A DNA stretch of 33,924 nucleotides, from the NCBI RefSeq assembly GCF_014646295.1, contig NZ_BMNE01000017.1, positions 1-33,924 of the forward strand. The letters run 5' to 3'. Of this stretch, positions 15,332 through 23,608 are shown one piece after another (position 1 is the stretch's first letter; every line of letters begins with the position of its first letter). The position numbers and the translations under genes are program-made. Below the pieces are notes generated by a model, which saw nothing but the letters and a program-made list of their open reading frames with translations, was not told the origin of the DNA and searched no databases. Source of the stretch: Nocardia rhizosphaerihabitans (GTDB taxonomy: Bacteria > Actinomycetota > Actinomycetes > Mycobacteriales > Mycobacteriaceae).

Positions 15332-17083
15332 ATGAGGCAGTTTCGGGTGTGGGCGCCGGAGGCGGGGGCGGTGCGGCTGCAACTGGACGGGGTGACACAC
15401 CCGATGCGCCGCAACGGCGGCGGCTGGTGGTCGGTCAAGGCAGACGCAGGTCAGGGCGCCAGATACGGCTTCGCGATCGACGACGATCCGACGGTCCTGC
15501 CCGACCCGCGCTCGCCGCGTCAGCCCGACGGCGTCCACGAACTCTCCGCCGTCCACGACCTCGATCCCGGTGCCTGGACCGATCAGGGCTGGACCGGCAG
15601 GCAACTGGCCGGCTCGGTGTTCTACGAGCTGCACATCGGCACCTTCACCCCCGACGGCACCTTCGACGCCGCGATCGACCGGCTCGACCATCTCGTCGCC
15701 CTCGGCGTCACCACGGTCGAGCTGATGCCGATCAACGCCTTCGACGGCACCCACAACTGGGGCTACGACGGCGTGCTCTGGTACGCGGTGCAGGAGAGCT
15801 ACGGCGGACCCGACGGCCTGCAACGCTTCGTCGACGCCTGCCACGCCCGCGGCCTCGCGGTGTGCCTGGACGTCGTCTACAACCACCTCGGCCCCTCCGG
15901 CAACTACCTGCCGCGCTTCGGCCCCTACCTCGCCGGGGGCCGCAACACCTGGGGGCAGAGCGTCAACCTGGACGGGCCCGGCTCGGACGCGGTCCGCCGC
16001 CACATCATCGACAACGCCCTGTGCTGGCTGCGCGACTTCCACATCGACGCCCTGCGCATCGACGCCGTCCACGCCCTCGTCGACCACACTGCCATCCACC
16101 TGCTCGAAGAGCTGGTCGTCGAAACCACCGCCCTGTCAGCACATCTGGGCCGCCCACTCAGCCTGATCGCCGAGAGCGACCTCAACGACCCCCGCCTGAT
16201 CACGCCCCGCGCGGCGGGCGGCTACGGCCTGACCGGTCAGTGGAACGACGACCTGCACCACGCGGTCCACACCGCCGTCTCCGGCGAACGACAGGGCTAC
16301 TACGCCGATTTCGGTTCCCTGGCCTGCCTGGCGCAGACCCTCACCCACGGATTCTTCCACGCCGCAACGTATTCCAGCTTCCGTGGCCGCACCCATGGCA
16401 CGCCCCTGCGCCGCGACCTGATTCCCGGCAGCGCCCTGCTCGGCTACACCTGCACCCACGACCAGATCGGCAACCGGGCCGTCGGCGACCGCCCGAGCGA
16501 TTACCTGACCCCTGGCCAGCTCGCGGTGAAAGCGGCGCTGGTGCTGCTCTCGGCGAGCACCCCGATGCTGTTCATGGGGGAGGAGTGGGGCGCGCGCACG
16601 CCGTTCCAGTTCTTCACCTCGCACACCGATCCGGACGTCGCCGCCGCGACGGCGACCGGGCGCAGGGCCGAGTTCGCCGAGCACGGCTGGGCCACCGAGG
16701 ACGTGCCCGACCCGCAGGACCCGGCCACCTTCACCCGCTCCAAGCTCGACTGGACCGAGCCGACCCGCGAACCCCACGCCCGGCTGCTCGCCTGCTATCG
16801 CGCCCTGCTCACACTGCGCGCATCCAGGGCGGAGTTCACCGACCCCTGGCTGGAACGGGTCTGGGCCGACTACGACGAGGCGCAGCGCTGGTTCGTGCTG
16901 CGGCGCGGCCGGATCTCGGTGGTGTGCAACCTGGCCGAGGACGAAGCGGTGATCCCGGTGCACGGCCGGGTTCTGCTCGCCTGGGCGCCCGCCACCGAAT
17001 CCGGTGCGGGGACACTCATCTCGGGCCACAGTTTCGCCGTGCTCGAAGAAGGTGACGACGCGGGCACCGTGGTCACCGAGTGA
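15332..17083 (+). CDS. treZ: Malto-oligosyltrehalose trehalohydrolase
   Basis: 583-aa GH13 enzyme that releases free trehalose from the maltooligosyl-trehalose made by TreY, the last step of the TreY-TreZ pathway from glycogen. An N-terminal carbohydrate-binding beta domain (about 1-90; FRVWAPEAGAVRLQLDG) precedes the catalytic barrel. Visible GH13 regions: DVVYNHLG (region I), LRIDAVHAL with nucleophile D244, IAESDLND with acid/base E281, and CTHDQIGNRA with D377. Length is typical. Its partners treX and treY lie about 8 kb downstream on the opposite strand rather than adjacent as in M. tuberculosis. The ATG at 15332 aligns with the family N-terminus. Confidence 0.96.
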   Translation: MRQFRVWAPEAGAVRLQLDGVTHPMRRNGGGWWSVKADAGQGARYGFAIDDDPTVLPDPRSPRQPDGVHELSAVHDLDPGAWTDQGWTGRQLAGSVFYELHIGTFTPDGTFDAAIDRLDHLVALGVTTVELMPINAFDGTHNWGYDGVLWYAVQESYGGPDGLQRFVDACHARGLAVCLDVVYNHLGPSGNYLPRFGPYLAGGRNTWGQSVNLDGPGSDAVRRHIIDNALCWLRDFHIDALRIDAVHALVDHTAIHLLEELVVETTALSAHLGRPLSLIAESDLNDPRLITPRAAGGYGLTGQWNDDLHHAVHTAVSGERQGYYADFGSLACLAQTLTHGFFHAATYSSFRGRTHGTPLRRDLIPGSALLGYTCTHDQIGNRAVGDRPSDYLTPGQLAVKAALVLLSASTPMLFMGEEWGARTPFQFFTSHTDPDVAAATATGRRAEFAEHGWATEDVPDPQDPATFTRSKLDWTEPTREPHARLLACYRALLTLRASRAEFTDPWLERVWADYDEAQRWFVLRRGRISVVCNLAEDEAVIPVHGRVLLAWAPATESGAGTLISGHSFAVLEEGDDAGTVVTE

Positions 17084-17106
17084 CACGTCCAGGGCACGGC
17101 TAGGGC

Positions 17107-17153
17107 ACGGTCGGTGTTCGACCGTTGCCTAGGCGAACTGACGACCGTACGGT
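17107..17153. promoter_or_regulatory. Two palindromes upstream of the serine hydrolase gene
   Basis: ACGGTCG-GTGTT-CGACCGT (17107-17125) is a perfect 7-bp-arm inverted repeat, and ACCGTACGGT (17144-17153) is a 10-bp palindrome ending six bases before the ATG. Both share the core ACGGT/ACCGT. They could be paired operators, or the first could be a weak treZ terminator. TTATAC at 17153-17158 abuts the start codon. Confidence 0.4.
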
Positions 17154-17159
17154 TATACG

Positions 17160-18410
17160 ATGAGCAACGACGCTTACGGGCAGGACAGTGCTGCCCTTCC
17201 GGCCGGTGTCGGCGGTTTCGCCCCGGCCGGTTTCGGTCCACTGGTGCGCGCCTTCGCCACCTTGATCGGCCATCGCCGCGGTGCGGGCGGCGCCCTCGCG
17301 ATCTATCGGCACGGGGAACCATTGGCCCATTTCTGGACCGGCAGCGCCGGGGACCGGCTGTGGACGGCCGACACCGCGCCTATCGTGTTCTCCGCGACCA
17401 AGGGCGTCACCGCGACCGTCATCCACCGGCTCGCCGACCGCGGCCTGATCGACTATCAGGCGCCGGTCGCCGAATACTGGCCGCAGTTCGCCGCCAAGGG
17501 CAAGGGCGCGATCACCGTCGCCGACGTGCTCACCCACCGATCCGGGCTGTCCTCGCTGCCCGCGGTCGCCACCACCGCCACCGAATCCCTCGATCACGAG
17601 CTGATGGAGGACCGGCTCGCGCTGGCCGCCCCCGATCGGCTGCTCGGCGTCCCGACCTACCACGCGCTCACCTACGGCTGGCTGCTCGCGGGCCTGGCCA
17701 GGGCCGTCACCGGCCAGGGCATGAGCGAGCTCATCCGCAGCGAGGTCACCGATCCGCTCGGCATCGACGGCATCCATCTCGGCCGTCCGGCCGCGGGTTC
17801 GTCGACCGAGTACGCGCGACTGGCCGGGGCGCACCTGAAACTGGCGGGCCACCCGATCGCCGCCGGATTCCTCGACCGCGTCGGCATGCGCATTCCCGGC
17901 CCGCTCGGCGCGGCCGCGCGGTGCCTGTTCGTCGTCGGTCTCGACAGCATTCTCGACGGCGACGAGCCGACGATCCTCGACACCGAGATGCCCGCGGGCA
18001 ACGGTGTCTGCACCGCGGCGGGCCTGGCCAAGATGTACGCCGCGCTGGCCGACGGCCGCACCGTCGACGGGCGCCCGTTCCTGCAGCCGAGCACGCACGC
18101 GGCGATCCGCCGCGTGCAGACCTACCAGCTCGACCACGCGCTGTTCTATCTGCCGATGATGTGGCACCTCGGCTACCACTCCTTGCCGATGCCCGGCGCG
18201 CGGAACGGCTTCGGCCACATCGGGCTCGGCGGTTCCTTCGGCTGGGTCGACCCGCGCTCGGGACTGTCGATCGCCTACGTGCACAACCGGCTCGACCAGG
18301 CCCTGCTGCCCTACGACCAGCTGGCCCTCGGCTGGCTGCTGCCGCTGGCCGTCGCGGGGGCGAACGCCACCCGCGGCCGCGCGACGAAGATCGACCGCGC
18401 GGCCGCGTAG
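17160..18410 (+). CDS. Beta-lactamase-fold serine hydrolase (class C-like esterase)
   Basis: 416-aa member of the beta-lactamase/PBP-like (PF00144) family, similar in layout to mycobacterial LipL/LipE-type esterases. Nucleophile motif S-x-x-K is S78-A-T-K81 in FSATKG, the general-base tyrosine is in PTYHALTYGWL (Y167), and an HIG motif lies in FGHIGLGGSFGW near residue 355. There is no signal peptide, so a cytoplasmic esterase or amidase is likelier than a secreted beta-lactamase; substrate unknown. The ATG at 17160 has no clear Shine-Dalgarno. A -10-like TATACG abuts it, so the true start could be slightly downstream. It converges with ilvA, leaving only three bases between the stops. Confidence 0.88.
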   Translation: MSNDAYGQDSAALPAGVGGFAPAGFGPLVRAFATLIGHRRGAGGALAIYRHGEPLAHFWTGSAGDRLWTADTAPIVFSATKGVTATVIHRLADRGLIDYQAPVAEYWPQFAAKGKGAITVADVLTHRSGLSSLPAVATTATESLDHELMEDRLALAAPDRLLGVPTYHALTYGWLLAGLARAVTGQGMSELIRSEVTDPLGIDGIHLGRPAAGSSTEYARLAGAHLKLAGHPIAAGFLDRVGMRIPGPLGAAARCLFVVGLDSILDGDEPTILDTEMPAGNGVCTAAGLAKMYAALADGRTVDGRPFLQPSTHAAIRRVQTYQLDHALFYLPMMWHLGYHSLPMPGARNGFGHIGLGGSFGWVDPRSGLSIAYVHNRLDQALLPYDQLALGWLLPLAVAGANATRGRATKIDRAAA

Positions 18411-18413
18411 CTC

Positions 18414-19766
18414 CTAGGTGAGGTAGCGATAGGCGGGAGAACCCGGTTCCAGGCGCTCGGCCTGGATCGGGGACTCCTCGATGCGATGCAGCAGCGACGC
18501 CAGATCGTCGGTGGCGCCGAGTTCGATGCCGACCAGCGCCGCCCCGGTTTCGCGGTTGTTGCGCTTGACGTACTCGAACATGGTGATGTCGTCGTCGGGA
18601 CCGAGGACATCGTCGAGGAAGCGGCGCAGCGCACCGGGTTCCTGCGGGAAGTCGACGAGGAAGTAGTGCTTGAGTCCGCGGTGCACCAGCGAGCGTTCGA
18701 TGATCTCGCCGTAGCGCGAGACGTCGTTGTTGCCGCCGGAGACCAGGACGACCACCGTGGTCCCCGGTTCGATATCGACCTCGGCGAGTGCCGCCGTGGC
18801 CAGGGCGCCCGCCGGCTCGGCGATGATGCCCTCGTTCTGGTACAGGTCGAGCATCGCGGTGCAGATGGCGCCTTCGTCGACGTGCATCATCCGGAAAGTC
18901 GCTGTACCGGTGGAGGAATCGGTGGTCGTGAGCAGCGGGAGCGAGGCGTGCGAGACCACCTCTCCGCCGAACGACGCCGCGGCCTGGTAGGGCAGGTCGC
19001 CGATACGGCGCACGGCGGCACCGTCGACGAACGGGTCGATCTCGGGCAGCGTCACCGGGCCGTGCGCGACCAGCGCCGCGGTCATCGAGGCCGCGCCGGC
19101 GGGTTCGACACCGAGCAGACCGGTCTGCGGCGCGCGTTCGCGCAGGTAGGTGCCGATGCCCGCGAGGCAACCGCCACCACCGACCGGGACGATGACCAGG
19201 TCCGGCGCGGCGCCGAGCTGCTCGAGGAATTCCGCGGCGATGGTGCCCTGGCCCGCGGCGGTGCGCGGGTCGTCGAACGGCGGCACCATGGTCGCGCCGG
19301 TGCGGGCGACATCGGCGGCGGCGGCCGCGGCGGCCGCGTCGTAGGTCTCGCCGATGGCGATGAGCTCGACGAACTCGCCGCCGTGCACGCGGATGCGGTC
19401 GCGCTTCTGCTTCGGGGTGGTGGTCGGCACGTAGATCCGCCCGCGCACGCCCATCGCCTGGCAGGCGAAGGCAACGCCCTGCGCGTGGTTGCCCGCGCTG
19501 GCCGCGACGACACCCGCCGCGCGTTCGGCGGCGGTGAGCTGGACCATCAGGTTGTAGGCGCCGCGCAGCTTGTACGAGCGCACCGCGGTGAGGTCTTCGC
19601 GCTTGAGGTACACCTGCGCACCGGTGCTCGCCGACAGCCGCGCGGAGTACTGCAGCGGAGTCGGCTCGATGATGTCGGAAATTCGCTTGGCGGCGGCGTC
19701 GATCTCGTCCGCGGTCAGCGGCGGACGGGTTACGGACACTTCTGCGACGTCAGCGATGGGGGACAC
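18414..19766 (-). CDS. ilvA: Threonine dehydratase (threonine ammonia-lyase), biosynthetic
   Basis: 450-aa PLP enzyme converting L-threonine to 2-oxobutanoate and ammonia, the first step of isoleucine synthesis. The PLP lysine is K66 in AVRSYKLRGAYN; SAGNHAQGVA, the phosphate-binding GGGGCLAGIG loop and VSGGNNDVSRY are fold-type II markers. A single C-terminal ACT-like regulatory domain (from about residue 365: FLVDFPQEPGALRRFLDDVL, then VKRNNRETGAALVGIEL) indicates the shorter allosteric form. I placed the start at GTG 19766, exactly seven bases after a TAGCAT -10 element, implying a leaderless mRNA; a second in-frame GTG lies ten codons in. The neighbouring Ddn-family gene is the same neighbour as in M. 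tuberculosis. Confidence 0.96.
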   Translation of the reverse strand: MSPIADVAEVSVTRPPLTADEIDAAAKRISDIIEPTPLQYSARLSASTGAQVYLKREDLTAVRSYKLRGAYNLMVQLTAAERAAGVVAASAGNHAQGVAFACQAMGVRGRIYVPTTTPKQKRDRIRVHGGEFVELIAIGETYDAAAAAAAADVARTGATMVPPFDDPRTAAGQGTIAAEFLEQLGAAPDLVIVPVGGGGCLAGIGTYLRERAPQTGLLGVEPAGAASMTAALVAHGPVTLPEIDPFVDGAAVRRIGDLPYQAAASFGGEVVSHASLPLLTTTDSSTGTATFRMMHVDEGAICTAMLDLYQNEGIIAEPAGALATAALAEVDIEPGTTVVVLVSGGNNDVSRYGEIIERSLVHRGLKHYFLVDFPQEPGALRRFLDDVLGPDDDITMFEYVKRNNRETGAALVGIELGATDDLASLLHRIEESPIQAERLEPGSPAYRYLT

Positions 19767-19767
19767 C

Positions 19768-19782
19768 CGGTAAATGCTACCG
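19768..19782 (-). promoter_or_regulatory. ilvA leaderless promoter inside a palindrome
   Basis: The -10 hexamer TAGCAT (minus strand, 19779 to 19774) is seven bases from the GTG. It is embedded in the 15-bp inverted repeat CGGTA-N5-TACCG, so a repressor bound here would block the promoter. Confidence 0.5.
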
Positions 19783-19823
19783 AGGCGCGGAAGCCGCCCC
19801 GAGAGCGCGCCTCCCGTGGCCTG

Positions 19824-19853
19824 CACCGAACCCGCCGGGCGACGGGTTCGGTG
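19824..19853 (-). terminator. Terminator-like hairpin after the Ddn-family gene
   Basis: Perfect 11-bp stem (CACCGAACCCG with CGGGTTCGGTG) around an 8-base loop, 12 bases after the stop of the minus-strand nitroreductase gene and before the ilvA promoter. No U-tract follows, which is common for actinobacterial terminators. Confidence 0.6.
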
Positions 19854-19865
19854 GGCCGGGACGCG

Positions 19866-20300
19866 CTAGCGCGGGGTGAGGACGAAGACCGGAATCTGGC
19901 GATCGGTCTTCTTCTGGTACTCGGCGTAGTCCGGCCACACCTCGACCGCACGCTCCCACCACAGCGCCTTCTCCTCGCCGAAGACCTCGCGCGCGGTGTA
20001 GTCCTTGGTGACCGTGCCGTCGCGCAGTTCGACGTGCGGTTCGGCCGTGATGTTGAAGTACCAGACCGGGTGTTTCGGCGCGCCGCCCAGCGAGGCGACG
20101 ACGGCGTACTCACCGTCGTGCTCGACGCGCATCAGCGGCGTCTTGCGCAGCTTGCCGGTCTTGGCGCCCTTGGTGGTGAGCAGGACGACGGGCTTACCCT
20201 GCAGCGACGTGCCGGTGGCTCCGCCGGAGTTCTCGTAGGTCTCGGCCTGCTTGCGGGCCCAGTCCGAAGTGCTCGGTGCGTACTCTCCTGTCAGTGGCAT
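19866..20300 (-). CDS. Deazaflavin (F420)-dependent nitroreductase family protein
   Basis: 144-aa Ddn-family (PF04075) split-barrel protein. It shows the family core PVVLLTTKGAKTGKLRKTPL, followed by MRVEHDGEYAVVASLGG and PKHPVWYFNITAEPHVELRDG, and the C-terminal ALWWERAVEVWPDYAEYQKK. Members bind F420H2 and reduce quinones or nitro compounds at the membrane face. The ATG at 20300 fits the family N-terminus (MPLTGEYAPSTSDW); an in-frame GTG at 20309 is the alternative and neither has a good ribosome-binding site. It sits upstream of ilvA on the same strand, as its M. tuberculosis counterpart (Rv1558) does. The natural substrate is unknown. Confidence 0.92.
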   Translation of the reverse strand: MPLTGEYAPSTSDWARKQAETYENSGGATGTSLQGKPVVLLTTKGAKTGKLRKTPLMRVEHDGEYAVVASLGGAPKHPVWYFNITAEPHVELRDGTVTKDYTAREVFGEEKALWWERAVEVWPDYAEYQKKTDRQIPVFVLTPR

Positions 20301-20384
20301 GACCTGCACAACGATCGCTCGTCGTGTGATGTTCCCGACAAGCCTGTCCGCGAAAGTTCGGTGGCCCGAACTTCAGCGTGCGTC

Positions 20385-20396
20385 TATCCTGTGTGC
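20385..20396 (+). promoter_or_regulatory. Leaderless promoter of the 71-aa membrane protein
   Basis: TATCCT (20385-20390) is followed by six bases and the ATG at 20397. There is no Shine-Dalgarno, which fits transcription starting at the A of the start codon. Confidence 0.55.
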
Positions 20397-20612
20397 ATGG
20401 CAGTGGTCACCCCATCGGCAGCATCCGCGACGGTCGACATCGCGGGCAGTGCCTGGCCGGTCTACAAGCTCGAGGCGCTGGTCGCCGGGCTCGTCGTGGG
20501 CGCCCTGCTGCTGTTGATCCTCGGTTCGGCGCAGTCCGCCGTGCTGGCCGCGGCCGCCGTCGCCGCCCTGCGCTGGTCGGTCGGCGCCGCCCGCGCGCAC
20601 TCACTGCGCTAG
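20397..20612 (+). CDS. Small membrane protein (71 aa)
   Basis: Unrecognised 71-aa protein: a short polar N-terminus (about 20 residues), then a hydrophobic stretch from roughly residue 26 to 60 (LEALVAGLVVGALLLLILGS and AVLAAAAVAALRW) that could form one or two membrane helices, and a basic tail (GAARAHSLR). Evidence for expression is the precisely placed TATCCT -10 six bases before the ATG. The gene is divergent from the Ddn-family gene (96-bp spacer) and its 3' end overlaps the stop of the convergent LAL regulator by 12 bases. Confidence 0.7.
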   Translation: MAVVTPSAASATVDIAGSAWPVYKLEALVAGLVVGALLLLILGSAQSAVLAAAAVAALRWSVGAARAHSLR

Positions 20613-23450
20613 GTCGAGCTCGCTGAGCTCCCCGCGCGAGAGCACACCCAATTTCGGATACGCCTTGTACAGGTGATGCCCGACCGTGCGATGGCTCAGG
20701 ACCAAGCGCGCGGCGATCTCCCGATTCGACAGTCCCTGCGCGGCCAGTCGCACGATCTGTGACTCCTGCGGGGTCAGCACGCTGAGCGGTCCCTTGCTCG
20801 CCTTGGCGCCGGTACCCACCCCGAGCGCCGCCAGTTCGGTGCGGGTCCGGTCGGACCAGGGCGTGGCGTCGAGCCGTTCGAACAGCTCGAGCGCCTGTTC
20901 CAGCTGCCCGCGCGCGTCGACCTTGCGCTTGTCCCTGCGCAGCCATTCGCCGTAGAGCAGGCGCGTGCGGGCTTCGTCGAAGGGACGGTTCCCCGCGAGC
21001 GCGGCCAGGAAGTGCTGTTCGGCGCTCGGTCCGTCGGCCAGCAGCGCACTGCCCCTGGCCGCCAGCGCCGCGATCCACTCCTGTCCCGCCCGTGCCGACC
21101 ACGCGGTGAGCCTGGCCAGCGCCTCGGTCGCCTGCTCGGTGGCGCCGAGCCGGGTCGCGACCTCGATCTGGTCAGCGAGACAGCGCAACCCGCTGACGTG
21201 ATGGCGGGCCGGTTCGATCGTCATGTGCTCGAGCTCGGCTCTGGCCTGCTCGAGCCTGCCCCGGCCGAGAGCGAGCAGCGCCAGCGCCGCGTGCGCCCAC
21301 GGCGCCCCGACCGACTGCGCTCCACCGAACTCCTCGGCCGCCGCGCGATCGGCGTGCGCGCGACAGGTCTGCTCGTCACCGCGCAGTGCCGCCAGATAGG
21401 CCAGAAACGCGCTGAGCTGGCTGATCCACTGCGGCTGGCCGATGTCCTCGGCGATCCGCAAGCCTTCCTCGGCCGCGACCCTGCTTTCGCCCGGCCGTCC
21501 ACCGAACAGCGCGGCCTCGGAACGGAAGAACAGCAGCGGCGCGAGCAACGCGATCCGCCCCTGCTCCCGGCTCTCGGCGATGAGCTCGTCGGCCAGCTCG
21601 CCGACCTGGTCGTCCTGTCCCACGACCAGCCCGCTGCCGCACAACTGGACCAGGTCGGCGGGACTGTCGGCGCCGTTGGCGCGGGCCGTGTCTGCCGCAT
21701 CGCGCAGGTCGACGGTGCGGTGTCCGGCCACCGACCCGGTCAGGTAGCGCACGATAGGGGTGGTCGGATCGTCTTCGTCCAGCCGCAGCGTGGCCGCCAG
21801 ATCGGCGACCTCGTCAAGTTCGGCGGGTCCGAGATACCAGGCCGTGTGCACCGCTCGGGTGAGGATGCGCGCCGCCCCTCGCGGATCGTTTGCTGCCGAT
21901 CCGATCGCCGCAGCCATCAGCCGACGATGTGCGGAACCCGGTTTGCCCGCGGCGAATTCAGCCTGCGCGCGTACCAGCGCGAGGCGCAGGTCGTACTCGC
22001 CGTCGACGGACTGCGCAGCAGCCCGGTCGGTCAGGGCGGCCTCGGTGGCGAGGGCGCGCCCGCGCGTTCGAGCGCCGGCGTTCGGCGCCGCGGCCCGGTC
22101 GGCCGAGTGCGTGGCGCCCTCGTCGAGTTCGGCTCCGGTGGCCGAGGCTCGCCTGCGTAGCCGGGCTCTGGTGTCGACATTCAGTGCCGCGGCGCGGTCG
22201 GCGAGGTGGGCCGCCTGGTCGGTGAGCCCGGCCTCGGTGGCGGTCTCGGCAGCGAGGACGAGCCTGCGCAGCAGGGCCTCGGTGTCGACACTCAGTGCCG
22301 CGGCGCGATCGTAGGCGGCGACCGCGCCGTGGAATCCGTTGCGGCGCCTGGCCCGATCGGCGGTGTGCTCGAGCGCGGTCGCGGCTTGCTCGTCGGGACC
22401 CGTTGCGGCACAAGCGAGATGCCAAGCACGCAGATCGGCCGTGTCGTTGCCGCCGTCGAGTGCATCCGCGAGGGCTCGGTGGGCGGCGAGCCGGTCGGTG
22501 AGTGCGGAACCCTGGTACGCCGCGGCGCGGGACAGCGGGTGACGCCACGTCAGAGTCTGTCCGTCGGTGTTGATCAGGCCGGCGTCCGCGGCCGGTTGCA
22601 GATCGGGCAGCGCCGCACCCAGTACTGCGGCGGCGCGCACCACCGGCGCGAGGTCTCCCGCGCCCGATGCTGCGGCAACGAGCAGGATCGTCCGGGTGGC
22701 GGCCGGGAGCCTGGCGATCCGGCCGTGGAAAGCCAGCTGTAGTCGCTGCGTCAGTGGCAGTGGATTCAGGTCGTCCGTCGCGCCCACCACCGACGGAAGT
22801 TCCAGCAGCGCAAGCGGATTGCCGCCCGACTCCGCGAGCAACCGATACCGCGTCGCCGGCGTCAGCCGGGTCGGTCCGGCGTCGAGCAGCGCTGCCGCCG
22901 CGTCGGCGCGCAGACCGGACAGCGCCAGTTCGGGCAGGCCGGGCGCGGGAAAGTCGTCGGGGCCGGTGCGGGTGGCGAACAGCATCACCACGCCCTCGGC
23001 GTCGAGCCTGCGGGCCGCGAACAACAGCGTCTGCGCCGTCGCCCGGTCCAGCCAGTGCGCGTCGTCGATCAGGCACAGCAGCGGGCCCTCGGCCGCTTCC
23101 TCGGCCAGCAGCGTCAGCAGGGCGAGGCCGATCAGCATCCGGTCGGCGGGGGTGCTGTCGCCCAGACCGAACGCGGCTTCTATGGCCTCGCGCTGCCGCG
23201 GCGGCAACTGCCGCACCAGCTCCATCCCGGGCCGCACCAGCAGATGCAGTGCGGCGAAAGGCAATTCGGCCTCCGACTCGATGCCCGCGCTGCGCACCGT
23301 CGGAATACCTTGCGCCGCCGCGTAATCCAGCAGCGCGGACTTGCCGATGCCTGCCTCGCCGCGCAGCACCAGCGCCCCGCTGCGCCCGGCCCGCGCCCCC
23401 GTCAGCAGGTCGTCGATGGTGGCCTGTTCGGCTTCGCGTCCGTGCAGCAT
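20601..23450 (-). CDS. LuxR-family ATPase transcriptional regulator (LAL)
   Basis: 949-aa large ATP-binding regulator of the LuxR (MalT-like) family from ATG at 23450; in-frame GTGs at 23456 and 23459 are alternatives. The N-terminal AAA/NACHT-type ATPase has Walker A GEAGIGKS (residues 31-38) and Walker B LLCLIDDAHWLD (about 124-135). The middle is a TPR-like helical region. The C-terminal LuxR HTH (about 888-943) reads LTPQESQIVRLAAQGLSNRE then IAARLVLSHRTVGHHLY. An unusual feature is four degenerate tandem copies beginning DRAAA at residues 381, 418, 451 and 475. LALs are usually activators triggered by a ligand or protein; the divergent SnoaL/membrane-protein pair is the obvious target. 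The stop overlaps the convergent 71-aa gene by 12 bases. Confidence 0.93.
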   Translation of the reverse strand: MLHGREAEQATIDDLLTGARAGRSGALVLRGEAGIGKSALLDYAAAQGIPTVRSAGIESEAELPFAALHLLVRPGMELVRQLPPRQREAIEAAFGLGDSTPADRMLIGLALLTLLAEEAAEGPLLCLIDDAHWLDRATAQTLLFAARRLDAEGVVMLFATRTGPDDFPAPGLPELALSGLRADAAAALLDAGPTRLTPATRYRLLAESGGNPLALLELPSVVGATDDLNPLPLTQRLQLAFHGRIARLPAATRTILLVAAASGAGDLAPVVRAAAVLGAALPDLQPAADAGLINTDGQTLTWRHPLSRAAAYQGSALTDRLAAHRALADALDGGNDTADLRAWHLACAATGPDEQAATALEHTADRARRRNGFHGAVAAYDRAAALSVDTEALLRRLVLAAETATEAGLTDQAAHLADRAAALNVDTRARLRRRASATGAELDEGATHSADRAAAPNAGARTRGRALATEAALTDRAAAQSVDGEYDLRLALVRAQAEFAAGKPGSAHRRLMAAAIGSAANDPRGAARILTRAVHTAWYLGPAELDEVADLAATLRLDEDDPTTPIVRYLTGSVAGHRTVDLRDAADTARANGADSPADLVQLCGSGLVVGQDDQVGELADELIAESREQGRIALLAPLLFFRSEAALFGGRPGESRVAAEEGLRIAEDIGQPQWISQLSAFLAYLAALRGDEQTCRAHADRAAAEEFGGAQSVGAPWAHAALALLALGRGRLEQARAELEHMTIEPARHHVSGLRCLADQIEVATRLGATEQATEALARLTAWSARAGQEWIAALAARGSALLADGPSAEQHFLAALAGNRPFDEARTRLLYGEWLRRDKRKVDARGQLEQALELFERLDATPWSDRTRTELAALGVGTGAKASKGPLSVLTPQESQIVRLAAQGLSNREIAARLVLSHRTVGHHLYKAYPKLGVLSRGELSELDLAQ
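22010..22310 (-). repeat. Degenerate tandem repeat inside the LAL gene
   Basis: Copies start at about 22310, 22199, 22100 and 22028 (periods 111, 99 and 72 bp, all whole codons). The first two are almost identical over about 27 bases around the DRAAAL-VDT codons (GTGTCGACA..CAGTGCCGCGGC on the plus strand), pointing to relatively recent duplication. Confidence 0.7.
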
Positions 23451-23471
23451 GCGCACCACGGTATCGCCGTA

Positions 23472-23548
23472 CCGGTACCGGCGGTGCCTACCTCGCGAGA
23501 AGTACCTATAGGCGACTGATTCGACGGACCCCCGGTGCGCCATACCGT
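23472..23548. promoter_or_regulatory. Cluster of palindromes in the LAL-SnoaL divergent spacer
   Basis: The 158-bp spacer has three perfect short palindromes in a row: CCGGTACCGG (23472-23481), CTCGCGAG (23492-23499) and CCTATAGG (23505-23512). TTCGAC (23520-23525) and TACCGT (23543-23548), 17 bases apart, could be the plus-strand promoter. The palindromes then lie immediately upstream of it, as expected of an activator site. Confidence 0.45.
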
Positions 23549-23608
23549 AGGTGTCATCGCAGGAACAACCAGCGAAACACCAGCTCACAGCATATTTCGG
23601 AGGTCGAG

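Noticed and set aside
18486..20396. Long plus-strand frame running into the 71-aa gene
   Set aside because: Antisense of ilvA and the Ddn-family gene; only the last 71 codons after the leaderless promoter are credible.
22010..22310. Possible CRISPR array
   Set aside because: Repeats are in-frame, degenerate, of varying period and encode protein repeats in the LAL gene.
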